From: Aeromonas veronii
Lineage (GTDB): Bacteria > Pseudomonadota > Gammaproteobacteria > Enterobacterales > Aeromonadaceae
Assembly: GCA_041319085.1 (NCBI GenBank)
Contig: CP101033.1
Location: forward strand, 4,032,501 to 4,096,500
Length of the DNA stretch: 64,000 bases
Reading direction: 5' to 3'
Of the stretch, positions 29,359 to 39,812 are shown one piece after another. The stretch's first letter is position 1; every line of letters begins with the position of its first letter. The notes under the pieces are model-generated. The model searched no databases. It worked only from the letters and a program-made list of their open reading frames with translations, and was not told the origin of the DNA. The translations under genes and the position numbers were made by a program.

Positions 29359-30480
29359 ATGCATAAGTTTAACAAAATCACAGTTGGCGCAGCGGTTTCT
29401 TTGGCTCTGTTTGGATCGATCTCCATCGCCCACGCGGCAGACACCATCAAGATCGGTATCGCGGGCCCGGTCACTGGCCCGGTCGCCCAATACGGCGACA
29501 TGCAGTTCACCGGCGGCAAGATGGCAGTCGAGCAGATCAACAAGGCGGGCGGCATCAATGGCAAGCAGATCGAAGCAGTCGTCTATGACGACGCCTGCGA
29601 CCCCAAGCAGGCGGTGGCCGTTGCGAACAAGGTGGTGAATGACGGCGTCAAGTTCGTGGTCGGTCACCTCTGCTCCGATAACACCCTGCCCGCCTCCGAC
29701 ATCTATGAAGACGAGGGGATCCTGATGATTACCCCCGCCTCCACCAACCCCAAGATCACCGAGCGCGGTTACCAGCTGACCCTGCGTACCATCGGTCTGG
29801 ATAGCGATCAGGGCCCGACTGCCGCCAAATACATCATCGAACAGGTCAAACCCCAGCGCGTTGCCGTTATCCACGACAAGAAGCAGTACGGTGAAGGGAT
29901 CGCCTCCAGCGTCAAAGCCTCGCTCGACAAAGCAGGCGTGAAAGTGGTGGCCTTTGAAGGGATCACCGCCGGTGACAAGGACTTCTCCGCCCTGATCGCC
30001 AAGCTGCAGAAAGAGAACGTCGATTTCGTCTACTACGGCGGCTATCACCCGGAGCTGGGTCTGATCCTGCGTCAGGCTGGCGAGAAAGGGCTGAAAGCCA
30101 AGTTCATGGGCCCGGAAGGGGTGGGTAACAAGGATATCTCCGCCATCGGTGGCCCGGCGTCTGAAGGCCTGCTGGTGACCCTGCCGAACAAATACGATCT
30201 GGTGCCGGCCAACGCCCCGCTGGTGGCCGCGTTCAAGGCCAAGGGTCAGGACTCCTCCGGCCCGTTCGTCTGGACTACCTATGCCGCGATGCAAACCCTG
30301 GTAGCCGGTATCGCCAAGGCGGGTGAAGATGACCCGGCCGCCGTGGCGGCCGCCATCAAGGCCGCGCCGATCGATACCGTGATGGGCCCCCTGACCTGGG
30401 CACCGAACGGTGACCTGAAAGGCTTCGAATTCGGTGTGTTCCAGTGGCACGCTGACGGCACCTCCAGCCAAGTCAAATAA
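29359..30480 (+). CDS. livJ: Branched-chain amino acid ABC transporter, periplasmic binding protein
   Basis: A 373-residue Leu/Ile/Val-binding protein. The signal peptide is [20 protein letters not shown]...AHA, then [20 protein letters not shown]. The [17 protein letters not shown] and [15 protein letters not shown] segments contain the conserved disulfide cysteines of LivJ/Liv[16 protein letters not shown] also fits. First gene of livJHMGF. An attenuator-type terminator lies between it and livH, which would keep binding protein in excess over the permease. Confidence 0.95.
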   Translation: MHKFNKITVGAAVSLALFGSISIAHAADTIKIGIAGPVTGPVAQYGDMQFTGGKMAVEQINKAGGINGKQIEAVVYDDACDPKQAVAVANKVVNDGVKFVVGHLCSDNTLPASDIYEDEGILMITPASTNPKITERGYQLTLRTIGLDSDQGPTAAKYIIEQVKPQRVAVIHDKKQYGEGIASSVKASLDKAGVKVVAFEGITAGDKDFSALIAKLQKENVDFVYYGGYHPELGLILRQAGEKGLKAKFMGPEGVGNKDISAIGGPASEGLLVTLPNKYDLVPANAPLVAAFKAKGQDSSGPFVWTTYAAMQTLVAGIAKAGEDDPAAVAAAIKAAPIDTVMGPLTWAPNGDLKGFEFGVFQWHADGTSSQVK

Positions 30481-30490
30481 TCTGCCGATT

Positions 30491-30521
30491 GGGGGTGAGT
30501 ACGCTCACCCCCTCCTCTTTT
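30491..30521 (+). terminator. Intra-operon terminator/attenuator between livJ and livH
   Basis: Stem GGGGGTGAG / CTCACCCCC with a TACG loop followed by TCCTCTTTT. It lies 10 bp after livJ and 25 bp before livH, so partial termination is expected. Confidence 0.82.
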
Positions 30522-30545
30522 GCGGGCAAGTACAGGGAACGCAGT

Positions 30546-31472
30546 ATGTCCGAACACCTCCTTTATCTGGTTCAGCAACTGCTGAACGGATTAACCATAG
30601 GCAGCACCTATGCGTTGATCGCCATCGGCTACACCATGGTCTATGGCATCATCGGTATGATCAACTTCGCCCACGGCGAGGTTTACATGATCGGCTCCTA
30701 TGTCGCTTTCATGGTGATGGCGGGGCTCATGATGATGGGCATCGACAGCACCTTTCTACTGCTGGGGGGCGCCTTCCTGGTCAGTATCGTCATCACCGGC
30801 ACCTATGGCTGGAGCATCGAACGGGTTGCCTACCGGCCGCTGCGCGGCGGCAACCGGCTGATCCCTCTCATCTCCGCCATCGGCATGTCGATCTTCTTGC
30901 AGAACATGATGCGGATGGCCCAGGGCTCGCGCGATATCGCCATGCCCAGCCTGATCTCCGGTGGCTGGACGCTGGGCGGTGAGGATGGTTTTCAGGCCAG
31001 CCTCTCCTATATGCAGCTGATCATCTTCGTGGTGACCTTCATCACCATGCTGGCGCTTACCCAGTTCATCAACCGCTCCCGCATGGGCCGCGCCTGTCGC
31101 GCCTGTTCGGAGGATATCAAGATGGCCAACCTGTTGGGGATCGACACCCATGTAGTCATCTCGATCACCTTCGTGCTGGGGGCCGCGCTGGCCGCCGTCG
31201 CCGGGGTGCTGCTCGGCATGTATTACGGCGTTATCAACCCCTACCTCGGCTTTATGGCCGGTCTGAAAGCCTTCACTGCCGCCGTGCTGGGCGGTATTGG
31301 CAGCATTCCGGGCGCCGTACTGGGTGGCCTGCTGCTGGGGGTGGTTGAAGCGCTCACCGCCGGTTATCTCAGCACCGAGTACAAGGATGTGATGGCGTTT
31401 GCCCTGCTCATTTTTGTGCTGCTCTTTATGCCCACTGGCATTCTGGGTCGTCCGGAAGTGGAGAAAGTGTAA
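30546..31472 (+). CDS. livH: Branched-chain amino acid ABC transporter permease LivH
   Basis: A 308-residue inner-membrane permease, the E. coli length. It has about eight hydrophobic segments, with [26 protein letters not shown] near the N-terminus and the EAA-type loop around [19 protein letters not shown]. The ATG at 30546 ([15 protein letters not shown]) is chosen; the upstream in-frame extension crosses the terminator. The stop overlaps the livM start by one base. Confidence 0.95.
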   Translation: MSEHLLYLVQQLLNGLTIGSTYALIAIGYTMVYGIIGMINFAHGEVYMIGSYVAFMVMAGLMMMGIDSTFLLLGGAFLVSIVITGTYGWSIERVAYRPLRGGNRLIPLISAIGMSIFLQNMMRMAQGSRDIAMPSLISGGWTLGGEDGFQASLSYMQLIIFVVTFITMLALTQFINRSRMGRACRACSEDIKMANLLGIDTHVVISITFVLGAALAAVAGVLLGMYYGVINPYLGFMAGLKAFTAAVLGGIGSIPGAVLGGLLLGVVEALTAGYLSTEYKDVMAFALLIFVLLFMPTGILGRPEVEKV

Positions 31473-32740
31473 TGAGAAATCAATTTATCCACGCCTGTAT
31501 CGCCAGCCTGGTGCTGCTGGTGCTCTCCTTCTGGCTGCTCGGCTTCAAGCTGGAGACCGACGGCTCCCGCCTGCTGGTGGTGAGCCGCCTCGATGTGTCG
31601 CTGGCCTGGCTGCTGGGCGGCGCCACCCTCGTATTCTGGTTCCAGATGCTGCGCGGCCAGATTGCCAAGCTGTTTCAAGCCTCCATCAGCGGCTTCTCGG
31701 TCGGCTTCACCAAGCTGGTGCTGCCGAGCCCGGAGGAGGCGCCCAAGCTCTATAACCTCACCGCCGTGCTGGTGCTGCTGTTCGCAGTGAGCTGGCCCTT
31801 TATGGCCTCTCGCGGCGCCATCGATCTCGCCACCCTCACCCTGATTTACATCATGTTGGGGCTGGGACTGAACGTGGTGGTCGGCCTCGCCGGTCTGCTC
31901 GATCTCGGCTATGTCGGCTTCTACGCAGTCGGTGCCTACAGCTATGCCCTGCTCAACACCTACTTCGGGCTGAGCTTCTGGGAGTGTCTGCCCATCGCCG
32001 GGCTGATGGCCGCTACCTTCGGCTTCCTGCTCGGGTTCCCGGTATTGCGGCTACGGGGGGACTATCTGGCCATCGTCACCCTCGGCTTTGGCGAGATCAT
32101 CCGCATCCTGCTCAACAACATGACCACCCTGACCGGCGGCCCGAACGGCATATCTGGCATTCCCAAGCCGACGCTGGGGGGTCTGGAGTTCAACCGCACC
32201 GTCAAGGATGGGGGCTTTGATACTTTCCACAACTTCTTCGGCATCGCCTACAACGCCAACCACAAGGTGATCTTCCTCTACCTGATGGCGCTGGTACTGG
32301 TGGTGGCGACCCTGTTCGTGATCAACCGCCTGCTGCGGATGCCGCTGGGCCGCGCCTGGGAAGCGCTACGTGAGGACGAGATCGCCTGCAAATCGCTGGG
32401 GCTCAACCCCACCATCATCAAGCTGACCGCCTTCACCATAGGCGCCTGCTTCGCGGGCTTTGCCGGCAGCTTCTTCGCCTCGCGGCAGGGCTTTATCAGC
32501 CCGGAATCCTTCGTCTTTATCGAGTCGGCCATCGTGCTCGCCATCGTGGTGCTGGGGGGCATGGGCTCCCAGATCGGGGTGGTGCTGGCCGCTATCGTGA
32601 TGACGGTGCTACCGGAGCTGGCCCGCGAGTTCAACGAGTACCGCATGCTGATGTTCGGCCTCTTGATGGTGTTCATGATGATCTGGCGGCCACAAGGATT
32701 GCTGCCGATGACCCGTCCGCATCTGGAGTTGAAGAAATGA
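31472..32740 (+). CDS. livM: Branched-chain amino acid ABC transporter permease LivM
   Basis: A 422-residue inner-membrane permease. The core has [52 protein letters not shown] and the cytoplasmic loop [20 protein letters not shown] that contacts the ATPases. An N-terminal extension of about 90 residues carries two extra hydrophobic segments, as in E. coli LivM. It overlaps livH by 1 bp and livG by 4 bp. Confidence 0.95.
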   Translation: MRNQFIHACIASLVLLVLSFWLLGFKLETDGSRLLVVSRLDVSLAWLLGGATLVFWFQMLRGQIAKLFQASISGFSVGFTKLVLPSPEEAPKLYNLTAVLVLLFAVSWPFMASRGAIDLATLTLIYIMLGLGLNVVVGLAGLLDLGYVGFYAVGAYSYALLNTYFGLSFWECLPIAGLMAATFGFLLGFPVLRLRGDYLAIVTLGFGEIIRILLNNMTTLTGGPNGISGIPKPTLGGLEFNRTVKDGGFDTFHNFFGIAYNANHKVIFLYLMALVLVVATLFVINRLLRMPLGRAWEALREDEIACKSLGLNPTIIKLTAFTIGACFAGFAGSFFASRQGFISPESFVFIESAIVLAIVVLGGMGSQIGVVLAAIVMTVLPELAREFNEYRMLMFGLLMVFMMIWRPQGLLPMTRPHLELKK

Positions 32741-33501
32741 GCAAGTTGTTGGAAGTCTCAAATTTGTCGATGCGTTTCGGTGGGTTACTGGCGGTCAACG
32801 GGGTCGAGCTGGATATCGAAAAAGGGGAAGTGATCTCCATCATCGGCCCCAACGGCGCGGGCAAGACCACCATCTTCAACTGCCTGACCGGCTTCTACAG
32901 CCCGAGCGGCGGCACCATCCGCTACAAGGGTGAGGAGATCCAGGGGCTGCCCGGCCACCTCATCGCCCGCAAGGGGATTGTGCGTACCTTCCAGCATGTG
33001 CGGCTGTTCAAGGAGATGACGGCGGTGGAGAACCTGCTGGTTGCCCAGCACCAGCACCTCAACACCAGCTTTATCGCCGGTCTGTTCAAGACCCCGGCCT
33101 TTCGCCGGGCGGAGCAAGAGGGGCTGGAGCGGGCCGCCTTCTGGCTGGAGAAGGTGGGGCTCACGGATCTTGCCAACCGCGCAGCCGGCAATCTGGCCTA
33201 TGGTCAGCAGCGCCGCCTCGAGATCGCCCGCTGCATGGCAGCCCGCCCCGAGCTGTTGATGCTGGATGAACCGGCCGCCGGTCTGAACCCGAAGGAGACC
33301 GACGAACTGGATGAATTGATCACCTCTTTGCGGGACGAATTCGGCGTCTCTGTGCTGCTGATCGAGCACGACATGAAGCTGGTGATGGGCATCTCCAACC
33401 GCATCTTCGTGGTCAGCCAGGGCACCCCGCTGGCCCACGGCAAGCCGGATGAGATCCGCAACAATCCGGCAGTGATCAAGGCCTATCTGGGCGAGTCGTA
33501 A
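32737..33501 (+). CDS. livG: Branched-chain amino acid ABC transporter ATP-binding protein LivG
   Basis: A 254-residue ABC ATPase: Walker [18 protein letters not shown]-loop region RTFQHVRLF, signature [16 protein letters not shown], Walker [17 protein letters not shown]-loop [11 protein letters not shown]. The signature is the LivG type (YGQQR rather than LSGGQ). It starts inside the livM stop (ATGA). livF follows after 10 bp. Confidence 0.96.
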   Translation: MSKLLEVSNLSMRFGGLLAVNGVELDIEKGEVISIIGPNGAGKTTIFNCLTGFYSPSGGTIRYKGEEIQGLPGHLIARKGIVRTFQHVRLFKEMTAVENLLVAQHQHLNTSFIAGLFKTPAFRRAEQEGLERAAFWLEKVGLTDLANRAAGNLAYGQQRRLEIARCMAARPELLMLDEPAAGLNPKETDELDELITSLRDEFGVSVLLIEHDMKLVMGISNRIFVVSQGTPLAHGKPDEIRNNPAVIKAYLGES

Positions 33502-33511
33502 GGATAAAAAG

Positions 33512-34213
33512 ATGTTAGAACTTCGCAACGTATCGACCCACTACGGCAAAATTCAGGCGCTGCACGATGTCAGCGTCGAGGTGAAAGAGGGGGAAATCGT
33601 CACCCTGATCGGTGCCAATGGCGCGGGCAAGACCACCCTGCTGATGACCCTCTGCGGTGAACCCAAACCCAGCAGCGGCTCCATCTGGTTTGAGGGGGAA
33701 CAGATCAGCGCCCTCACCACCGCTCGCATCATGCGCAAGGATATCGCCGTGGTGCCGGAGGGGCGCCGCATTTTCGCCCGCCTGACGGTGGAGGAGAACC
33801 TGCTGATGGGCGCCTTCTTCGTCGACAAGGCCGAACAGCACGGACTGCTGGATCAGGTGTTCACCCTGTTCCCGCGCCTGCACGAACGGTTGGAACAGCG
33901 GGCCGGCACCATGTCCGGCGGCGAGCAACAGATGCTGGCCATCGGCCGCGCCCTGATGAGCAAACCGCGCCTGCTGCTGCTGGATGAACCCTCGCTGGGG
34001 CTGGCCCCCATCGTCATCCAGCAGATCTTCGACACCATAGAACAGTTGCGCCAGAAGGGGATGACCATCTTTCTGGTGGAGCAAAACGCCAACCAGGCGC
34101 TCAAGCTGGCTGACCGAGGCTATGTGCTGGAGAACGGCCACGTGGTGCTGCAAGACACAGGAGCCGCCCTGCTGGCCAACCCGGCGGTACGGCAGGCTTA
34201 TCTGGGCGGTTAA
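33512..34213 (+). CDS. livF: Branched-chain amino acid ABC transporter ATP-binding protein LivF
   Basis: A 233-residue ABC ATPase: Walker A GANGAGKTTLLMTLCG, signature MSGGEQQMLAIGRALMS, Walker B LLLLDEPSLGLAPI, H-loop FLVEQNANQALKLAD. It pairs with LivG to power uptake. Last gene of the operon, followed by a terminator. Confidence 0.96.
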   Translation: MLELRNVSTHYGKIQALHDVSVEVKEGEIVTLIGANGAGKTTLLMTLCGEPKPSSGSIWFEGEQISALTTARIMRKDIAVVPEGRRIFARLTVEENLLMGAFFVDKAEQHGLLDQVFTLFPRLHERLEQRAGTMSGGEQQMLAIGRALMSKPRLLLLDEPSLGLAPIVIQQIFDTIEQLRQKGMTIFLVEQNANQALKLADRGYVLENGHVVLQDTGAALLANPAVRQAYLGG

Positions 34214-34239
34214 CCCACTGACCCGCATGCCATATCAAC

Positions 34240-34266
34240 AAGGGAGCCGCTGGCTCCCTTATCTTT
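34240..34266 (+). terminator. Terminator of livJHMGF
   Basis: Stem AAGGGAGCC / GGCTCCCTT with a GCT loop, then ATCTTTT. Confidence 0.85.
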
Positions 34267-34335
34267 TGTGGGGTTAGTTTGCGCCCAAGCTTGCGGTACA
34301 CTGGCCCGTAATCAACCTATTCGCAGGACATCCAG

Positions 34336-34659
34336 ATGGACCAGTTTGCCCATATCAATGCCCATGATGCCCACCAGAAACTGAGCGCGGGTGAAGCCCG
34401 TCTGGTGGATATTCGCGACCCGCAATCCTTTGAAGCGGCCCACGCGGTCGGCGCCTTCCACCTCACCAACGGCACCCTGGTGCGCTTTATGAACGAAGTG
34501 GATTTCGATACCCCGGTCATCGTGATGTGCTATCACGGCAACAGCAGTCAAGGAGCGGCCCAATACCTGCTGCAACAGGGTTATGACGAGGTCTACAGCA
34601 TGGATGGAGGCTTCGAGGCATGGCGCCGGGAATTTCCCATCGAGGCAGGCGAGGCATGA
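34336..34659 (+). CDS. glpE: Thiosulfate sulfurtransferase GlpE
   Basis: A 107-residue single-domain rhodanese that moves sulfur from thiosulfate to cyanide or thioredoxin. The active loop is CYHGNSS with catalytic Cys65, as in E. coli. The N-terminal ADAHQKL-like segment and VDIRDPQSF...FHLTN match the family. Its stop overlaps the glpG start (ATGA). The glpEG pair is conserved, though glpR and glpD are not beside it here. Confidence 0.95.
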   Translation: MDQFAHINAHDAHQKLSAGEARLVDIRDPQSFEAAHAVGAFHLTNGTLVRFMNEVDFDTPVIVMCYHGNSSQGAAQYLLQQGYDEVYSMDGGFEAWRREFPIEAGEA

Positions 34660-35489
34660 TCCAGCTGCTGGTACTCGACAACGCCCGCATGGCGCAGGCG
34701 CTGGTGGACTATCTGGCGACCCTGGGCATCTCCTGCGAGCTGACCCAGTCCGAGCTGGGGGTCACCATCTGGCTGGCGGACGAGCAGCGCCTCGCCCAGG
34801 CCCAACTGGAGGTGAAGCGCTTTCTCACCGAGCCTGGCCACCCGCGCTACATGGAGGCCTCCTGGCAGTCCGGCCGCGCCGATGCCCGCATCGACTACAG
34901 CAAGGGGATGACGGATCCCATCACCGACTTCCTCCATCAGGCGGGGCCGCTGACGCTGGTGGTGATCATCGCCTGTCTCGCCATCTACGGCATCGATGCC
35001 ATCGGCCTGCCCATCTACGATGAACTGGCATTCCACCCGACGCTGGCCCAGTTCACCGACTGGCAGGCGTGGCGCTATTTCACCCCCGCCCTGATCCACT
35101 TCTCGGTACTCCATCTGGTGTTCAACTTGCTCTGGTGGTGGTATCTCGGCGGTCAGATCGAGCAGCGCCTCGGCAGCGGCAAGCTGCTGATCCTGCTGCT
35201 GGTGGGCGCCGCCCTGCCCAATATCGCCGAGTTCTTCGCCAGCGGCCCGCTGTTTGGCGGCCTCTCCGGCGTGGTCTATGCCCTGCTCGGCTACTGCTGG
35301 CTGCGCAGCAAGCTGCAACCGGCCTGCGGTCTCACTCTGCCACCGGCGCTGATGGGCTTTATGCTGTTCTGGATGGTGCTCGGCTTCTTCGACATGCTCG
35401 GCACCAGCACCGCCAACATCGCCCACCTGACCGGCCTGCTGGTCGGCCTGCTGCAAGGCTGGCTGGATCGCAACCACCAGCCGGCCTGA
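34656..35489 (+). CDS. glpG: Rhomboid intramembrane serine protease GlpG
   Basis: A 277-residue inner-membrane rhomboid. A cytoplasmic N-terminal domain (about 1-90) is followed by six transmembrane helices. The catalytic dyad is Ser204 in [13 protein letters not shown] and His257 in [12 protein letters not shown]; the HxxxN-type helix is [21 protein letters not shown]. The ATG at 34656 overlaps glpE; an upstream in-frame ATG at 34620 lies inside glpE and is rejected. A terminator follows. Confidence 0.95.
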   Translation: MIQLLVLDNARMAQALVDYLATLGISCELTQSELGVTIWLADEQRLAQAQLEVKRFLTEPGHPRYMEASWQSGRADARIDYSKGMTDPITDFLHQAGPLTLVVIIACLAIYGIDAIGLPIYDELAFHPTLAQFTDWQAWRYFTPALIHFSVLHLVFNLLWWWYLGGQIEQRLGSGKLLILLLVGAALPNIAEFFASGPLFGGLSGVVYALLGYCWLRSKLQPACGLTLPPALMGFMLFWMVLGFFDMLGTSTANIAHLTGLLVGLLQGWLDRNHQPA

Positions 35490-35513
35490 TTTTTCAGCTG
35501 CCGCAGAAACAAC

Positions 35514-35543
35514 AACGCCGCCCCGAAGGGCGGCGTTTTTTTA
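35514..35543. terminator. Terminator between glpG and the lipase gene
   Basis: Stem AACGCCGCCC / GGGCGGCGTT with a CGAA loop and a run of T on the plus strand. It lies between convergent genes. Confidence 0.88.
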
Positions 35544-35555
35544 CAACCTGCGCCG

Positions 35556-37973
35556 TTACTGCTTGAGCAGGGAGCTGTCGGTCACTTGTACTGCCGTGCC
35601 ACCGCTCATAAAGAAGCTGGCAAACTGAGTCTGCATCTCGGTGGTCACCAACGCGTTGCTGTCATTGCCGTCAGGAGCCAGCAGCGAGCTGTGACCACCG
35701 GCCACAAAGCGAGCCGCATGATGGCTGGCTGCGCCGGTTGCCGTGAGTGATTGCAGCGAAAGCACCTTGAACAGCGGCTCGGTGCCAGCCAGCGGCGCCG
35801 AGGCGATGCTGTTGGGGATAACCTGATCCGGCAAGCTGAGCGCACCATCGCCAACAATTTCGGTGGCGAACAGCGGGAAGCGCTTGGCGACGCCACTGCC
35901 CAGATTGATCGGGTCGGCAGAGTCCAGCACTGACTGGGCGGCAAAGGTATAGCTCTGCAAGGTGCTCGCCGCACCCGCTTGCGTGGCCGCATCCAGACTG
36001 GGCAGGAACTCGTTGACGAAGCAGGCTGCCTTGGTCGTTTTGCAGTTTGGCTCATAGGCGGTAAAGCCCGCCTTCAGCTCCGGACTGCCCGAGGTGAGCA
36101 CGCTCATCTTGATGGTCGGCCCGAAGCTCGGCGAGTTGAGCAGCAACGGCGCTATGCCGCCACCCGGCATCGCCAGACCGCCGGTATCGAACTTGAACAG
36201 GGCATCAGCCAAGGCACTGCCGGTGGTCTGGTTGGCGACCGCCAGCAGATTGGCTCCGGCAATTGCCCCCAGCGAGTGGCCGAGGAAATGTACCTTCAGA
36301 CCGGCGCCGCCCAGTTGACCACCCAGCCCCTTGGCATTAGCCAGACCGACGGCCAGTCGCAGTCCCAGCAGATCGGCCACGCTCTGTTTCAGGTTGTCCC
36401 GCGCCACCGTCAGATAGCCCAGATTCAGGTAGGGCGTCGGATTGTCGGAGGTGGTGACGGTCGCCATGCTGTTGCTCAAGGCATAGCCACGTTCGCCGTG
36501 CAGCGGATGATCGATCACCACCACAGCGACACTCTTGCTGGCAGTCGCGCCCGCGCCGATCTGGCCCAGCGCCAGTGCATAGGCGTTCTCCTTGATGGAG
36601 GTGACCCCGTGCTGATAGATGATCACATCGGTGACATTGGCCAATGGCCCGGCGGCAAAGATCCGCAGCGGTACCGATTGCACTTCGGTCAGGGCTGGCA
36701 GCGGATTGAAACGGCCGATATTGCGCTCGGCATCCAGCGGCTTGCCACCGGAGGTGAGGGTCACCCCGATCAGCTTGCTCGCCTCGGTCAGCAGTTCACT
36801 CTGACGGCTCGGGTCGGCGATCAGCTCACCCAGCAGCGCCGGATCCACGCCCGCCCCGACCAGTCCACCGATCACTTCGGTATCGCCCGCTTTCAATGCG
36901 TTGGCGATGGCATAGAGGCTGGGAATGGCACCGTGCCAGGATTGGGTCTTGGCCTTGTCCCATGAACCGGCTATCGCTGGAGTAGAGAGGAAGTAAGGGA
37001 GCTTGACGGTGCCGGTGTAAACCTTGGTCAGCTGGGCAACACCGTTAAGCGGTGTGCCAGTGCCAAAGGCGGCACTCAATGCATCTTTCTGATCCTGCGG
37101 CAGGAATGGCTCAGCAGCCAGCTGGGTCAGAAAATCCACCCCGCCATTAAGGCCACTGATGGTGTAGGTTGCCGGCAGGCTGGTGTTGCCCTTGGCGTCC
37201 TGTTTCCACAGCAATGCAGCGTCCAGGCTCGGGCTCTTCAACACGGAAGCGGCGGCACTCTTCACCGCCAGCAGCACATCGGCACCAGATTGGGTGGCAA
37301 ACCAGTCGGAGAAGATCACCCGATCGCTGGTGATCCCGGTGGCCGCCTTGAACAGACTTTCCTGCAGCGAGATCAGACCGTTGATGGTCTGATCCTGCGT
37401 GGTTGCCGATTTGAAGTTGCTGTAATCGCCCCCCGCTTTGAGCGGTGTGCCGCGACTGTCCTTGAGGGAATCGGTCGCCACAATCAGGTAGTAAGAAGAG
37501 GGATTAAGCGGCTTGAGCGGAACCAGATTGAGTTTGCCGCCACTATCGCTCACCACAAAGTCGGTGCCATAGGTCAGAGGCTTGTTGTTCTTCACCCCGA
37601 CAGGTCGCTGAGTCACCGGATCCAGCACCAGCTCCAGCAGATAGAGGGGCGCAACGGCAGAGGCATACTCGCTGGCCGCAGGGGCCGGCACAGAGACGCC
37701 GGTCACGGTCGCCGGTACCAGCTGGACAGGTTGCGTCGTAGACCAGCCATCCAGGGTGGAGAGGGCAGACACCGGGTTCGACAGATCCGCAGTCTCGGTC
37801 GAAAACTTCAGGGTGCCGTCACTGGCACGGGGGGCCAGCACGCTCGGGCGAATCCCGTTGGCGCCACTCAGGGCGTAGTCGAGAGAGCTGGTGGTGTCTC
37901 CCTTGTTGTCATCCCCACCACATCCGGCCAGCAGGGCGCTGAGCACGGCGGCATAAATTAGCTTCTTCTTCAT
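35556..37973 (-). CDS. Extracellular/outer-membrane lipase lipoprotein (bacterial virulence factor lipase family)
   Basis: An 805-residue lipase related to the Aeromonas Lip/Pla/Apl-1 lipase-phospholipase group. The lipobox is LSALLAGC (Cys18), followed by GGDD. The N-terminal half fits the Lipase_bact_N domain (IRPSVLAPRASDGTLKF, LNPSSYYLIVATDSLKDSRGTPL). The alpha/beta-hydrolase part has the nucleophile elbow GHSLG with Ser567, preceded by IYQHGVTSIKENAYALA and VIDHPLHGERGY. The C-terminus contains AGGHSSLL, where the catalytic His may lie. Phospholipase activity is known for Aeromonas relatives; for this copy it is inference. Alone, with 296 bp of empty promoter region upstream. Confidence 0.9.
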   Translation of the reverse strand: MKKKLIYAAVLSALLAGCGGDDNKGDTTSSLDYALSGANGIRPSVLAPRASDGTLKFSTETADLSNPVSALSTLDGWSTTQPVQLVPATVTGVSVPAPAASEYASAVAPLYLLELVLDPVTQRPVGVKNNKPLTYGTDFVVSDSGGKLNLVPLKPLNPSSYYLIVATDSLKDSRGTPLKAGGDYSNFKSATTQDQTINGLISLQESLFKAATGITSDRVIFSDWFATQSGADVLLAVKSAAASVLKSPSLDAALLWKQDAKGNTSLPATYTISGLNGGVDFLTQLAAEPFLPQDQKDALSAAFGTGTPLNGVAQLTKVYTGTVKLPYFLSTPAIAGSWDKAKTQSWHGAIPSLYAIANALKAGDTEVIGGLVGAGVDPALLGELIADPSRQSELLTEASKLIGVTLTSGGKPLDAERNIGRFNPLPALTEVQSVPLRIFAAGPLANVTDVIIYQHGVTSIKENAYALALGQIGAGATASKSVAVVVIDHPLHGERGYALSNSMATVTTSDNPTPYLNLGYLTVARDNLKQSVADLLGLRLAVGLANAKGLGGQLGGAGLKVHFLGHSLGAIAGANLLAVANQTTGSALADALFKFDTGGLAMPGGGIAPLLLNSPSFGPTIKMSVLTSGSPELKAGFTAYEPNCKTTKAACFVNEFLPSLDAATQAGAASTLQSYTFAAQSVLDSADPINLGSGVAKRFPLFATEIVGDGALSLPDQVIPNSIASAPLAGTEPLFKVLSLQSLTATGAASHHAARFVAGGHSSLLAPDGNDSNALVTTEMQTQFASFFMSGGTAVQVTDSSLLKQ

Positions 37974-38269
37974 TTTTTGTTCTCTTTATCGGTTGTTGTC
38001 CATCACAAGCCAACGAAGCATTCACCGCTTCGACCGCACAAAGTTAACATAAAATCAACAACCAAAGAGACTCATGTTGGTCATCTTCTGCTCAGGTTTG
38101 TGGCGAGAATCAAGGTTTTACGTAAACAAGGGCGCGCAAGGGTAACAACCGCGAAGGATAACCAGACCCGACCAGCCAGCGGGCACCATCACGACTAAAA
38201 AGCCGCTGCGATCTCGGCAAAGTGAGGGAATTGTCGGTAGAATGTCCGCCAACGTTTAAGGAGGACATC

Positions 38270-38527
38270 ATGATCGACCCGAAGAAACTGGAAGAGATCG
38301 CCAAGCAGGTGCACAACTCCCTGCCGCCCGGCATTCGCAGCATGGGTGAAGAGGCCGAGAAGAAGATGCGTCAGGTACTGCAAGCCCAGCTGGGCAAGCT
38401 GGATCTGGTCAGCCGCGAAGAGTTCGACGTGCAGACCAAGGTGCTGCTGCGAACCCGTGAAAAACTGGCCGCCCTCGAAAGCAAGCTGGCTCAGCTCGAA
38501 CAGCAGCTCGGCGCTAAAGGCGAATAA
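38270..38527 (+). CDS. ubiK: Ubiquinone biosynthesis accessory factor UbiK
   Basis: An 85-residue coiled-coil protein (YqiC/BMFP family) that assists the Ubi metabolon, working with UbiJ, also encoded in this window at 62124. It starts [20 protein letters not shown], and the C-terminal half is a heptad-rich coiled coil ([22 protein letters not shown]). The ATG at 38270 follows GGAGGACATC; the longer upstream frame lacks a ribosome-binding site. Its terminator is split by an inserted element (38547-38754). Confidence 0.92.
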   Translation: MIDPKKLEEIAKQVHNSLPPGIRSMGEEAEKKMRQVLQAQLGKLDLVSREEFDVQTKVLLRTREKLAALESKLAQLEQQLGAKGE

Positions 38528-38546
38528 TAGAAACCCCAGCTCGGCT

Positions 38547-38754
38547 GCAATGCTGATCAGATAAGCACTTTTTTGACTGATTATTCATAAATTAGATTTG
38601 AGTTGGGGGGGCAAGGCTGTGTCCAGTCGAGCTTCCTCCAGCCTTTATCCAGCGAGGCTTGCAATAGAAAGAGGGAGGCATCATGCCTCCCTCGCTTTTT
38701 CGTCCTGATACTACGTGGACTGGAACTCAAATTCTCTTAAGTGAACAGCATTGC
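38547..38754. mobile_element. MITE-like insertion (208 bp) in the ubiK terminator
   Basis: Terminal inverted repeats of 19 bp with three mismatches: left GCAATGCTGATCAGATAAG, right (reverse complement) GCAATGCTGTTCACTTAAG. They are flanked by a 9-bp direct repeat AGCTCGGCT (38538-38546 and 38755-38763). Removing the insert and one repeat rejoins AAACCCCAGC-TCG-GCTGGGGTTTTT, a perfect ubiK terminator. No coding capacity. The right end shares ATGCTG-N3-ACTTA with IS1 ends (GGTGATGCTGCCAACTTA), and IS1 makes 9-bp duplications, so an IS1-type parent is possible (inference). Confidence 0.8.
38671..38700 (+). terminator. Terminator carried inside the MITE-like element
   Basis: Stem GAGGGAGGCA / TGCCTCCCTC with a TCA loop followed by GCTTTTT. 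It probably replaces the interrupted ubiK terminator. Confidence 0.85.
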
Positions 38755-38798
38755 AGCTCGGCTGGGGTTTTTGCTCTGTATTGAACCTCTAGAGGAGA

Positions 38799-39812
38799 TC
38801 ACACCTGCAACAGGTGCCAGGCCCGCTTGCCGCGCGCCTTGGCCTCGTACATGGCCCTGTCGGCCACCTCCAGCGCCTGCCGGAAGGTCAATGGCTCCTC
38901 ATCCCACAGGGCGATGCCGATACTCAGCCCGACCCGTTGCGAGCAACCGGGTTTGGGCACATAACCGTGCATCCGGCTGATCAGCGCATCGGCCAGTTGT
39001 GCCAGGCCGTGGCTCGACACATCCCGGTGCAGATGCACCACAAACTCGTCGCCACCGTAGCGGCCGCACAGGGCCGATCCTGGCATGATGAGACGCAGCC
39101 AGCGCGCCATCTGCTGCAGCACCTGATCACCGCAGGCGTGGCCCAGCTGGTCGTTGATCCCCTTGAAATCATCCAGGTCGATAAAGAGCAGTGCCCCCGC
39201 CCCTTGCGGTTGCTGCTGGGCGAACGCCTTGCCAAATCCCTGCCGATTCAGCAAGCCGGTGAGCGCGTCGCTGTTGGCACGCTCGGCCAGTCGCTGTTCA
39301 TAGGCCTTGCGCTGAGTGATATCAATATGGGCGCCCATGATCCGCAGTGGCTTGCCATTGCCATCCCGATCGACCACCCGGCCCCGATCCCACAGCCAGG
39401 TGATCTCCCCGTCCGGGCTGATGGTGCGGTATTCGGCTTCGTAGAAGGGGGTTTTTCCCTCAAGGTGGGCAAAGTAGCGGCCCATGGCATGGGCGCGATC
39501 GTCGGGATGGAGCTTGGCGCTCCACAGATCGAAATGGGGGGCCATGTCACCGGCCTGAAAGTTCTGCAGATTGAAGACCCGCAACTCGCCGGTGGGAATG
39601 GTGCCCTGCCAGAGACAGATGCCGGTGCCATCGAGGGCGGCATTGAGCTTCTCCTGCAACAGGCCATTTTCATGTTTCAGCACAGCGATTTCTGCCTGCA
39701 AACGGGCCACGTCACCGCCATGAAGGGATGGGTTCAGCGTTGCGACCCGCTCGACAGAGCCGGGCTCACCCCTGTCATCCTCCGCAGATGCCCTACCCTC
39801 TTCACTCAACAC
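38799..39812 (-). CDS. Diguanylate cyclase with PAS domain
   Basis: A c-di-GMP-synthesising protein: a short coiled coil (VARLQAEIAVLKHENGLLQEKL), a PAS/PAC sensor (about 60-180, with DGEITWLWDRGRVVDRDGNG and GAHIDITQRKAYEQ), then a GGDEF domain with an intact active site RYGGDEFVVHLH and SDALTGLLNRQGF. No membrane segment is obvious in the short form. The GTG at 39812 and TTG at 39809 follow GGAGG and fit best (337 or 336 residues); the frame stays open to 39956 but no ribosome-binding site is seen there. A receptor-type allosteric I-site RxxD is not evident. Next to the MITE and upstream of nothing co-directional. Confidence 0.85.
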   Translation of the reverse strand: MLSEEGRASAEDDRGEPGSVERVATLNPSLHGGDVARLQAEIAVLKHENGLLQEKLNAALDGTGICLWQGTIPTGELRVFNLQNFQAGDMAPHFDLWSAKLHPDDRAHAMGRYFAHLEGKTPFYEAEYRTISPDGEITWLWDRGRVVDRDGNGKPLRIMGAHIDITQRKAYEQRLAERANSDALTGLLNRQGFGKAFAQQQPQGAGALLFIDLDDFKGINDQLGHACGDQVLQQMARWLRLIMPGSALCGRYGGDEFVVHLHRDVSSHGLAQLADALISRMHGYVPKPGCSQRVGLSIGIALWDEEPLTFRQALEVADRAMYEAKARGKRAWHLLQV

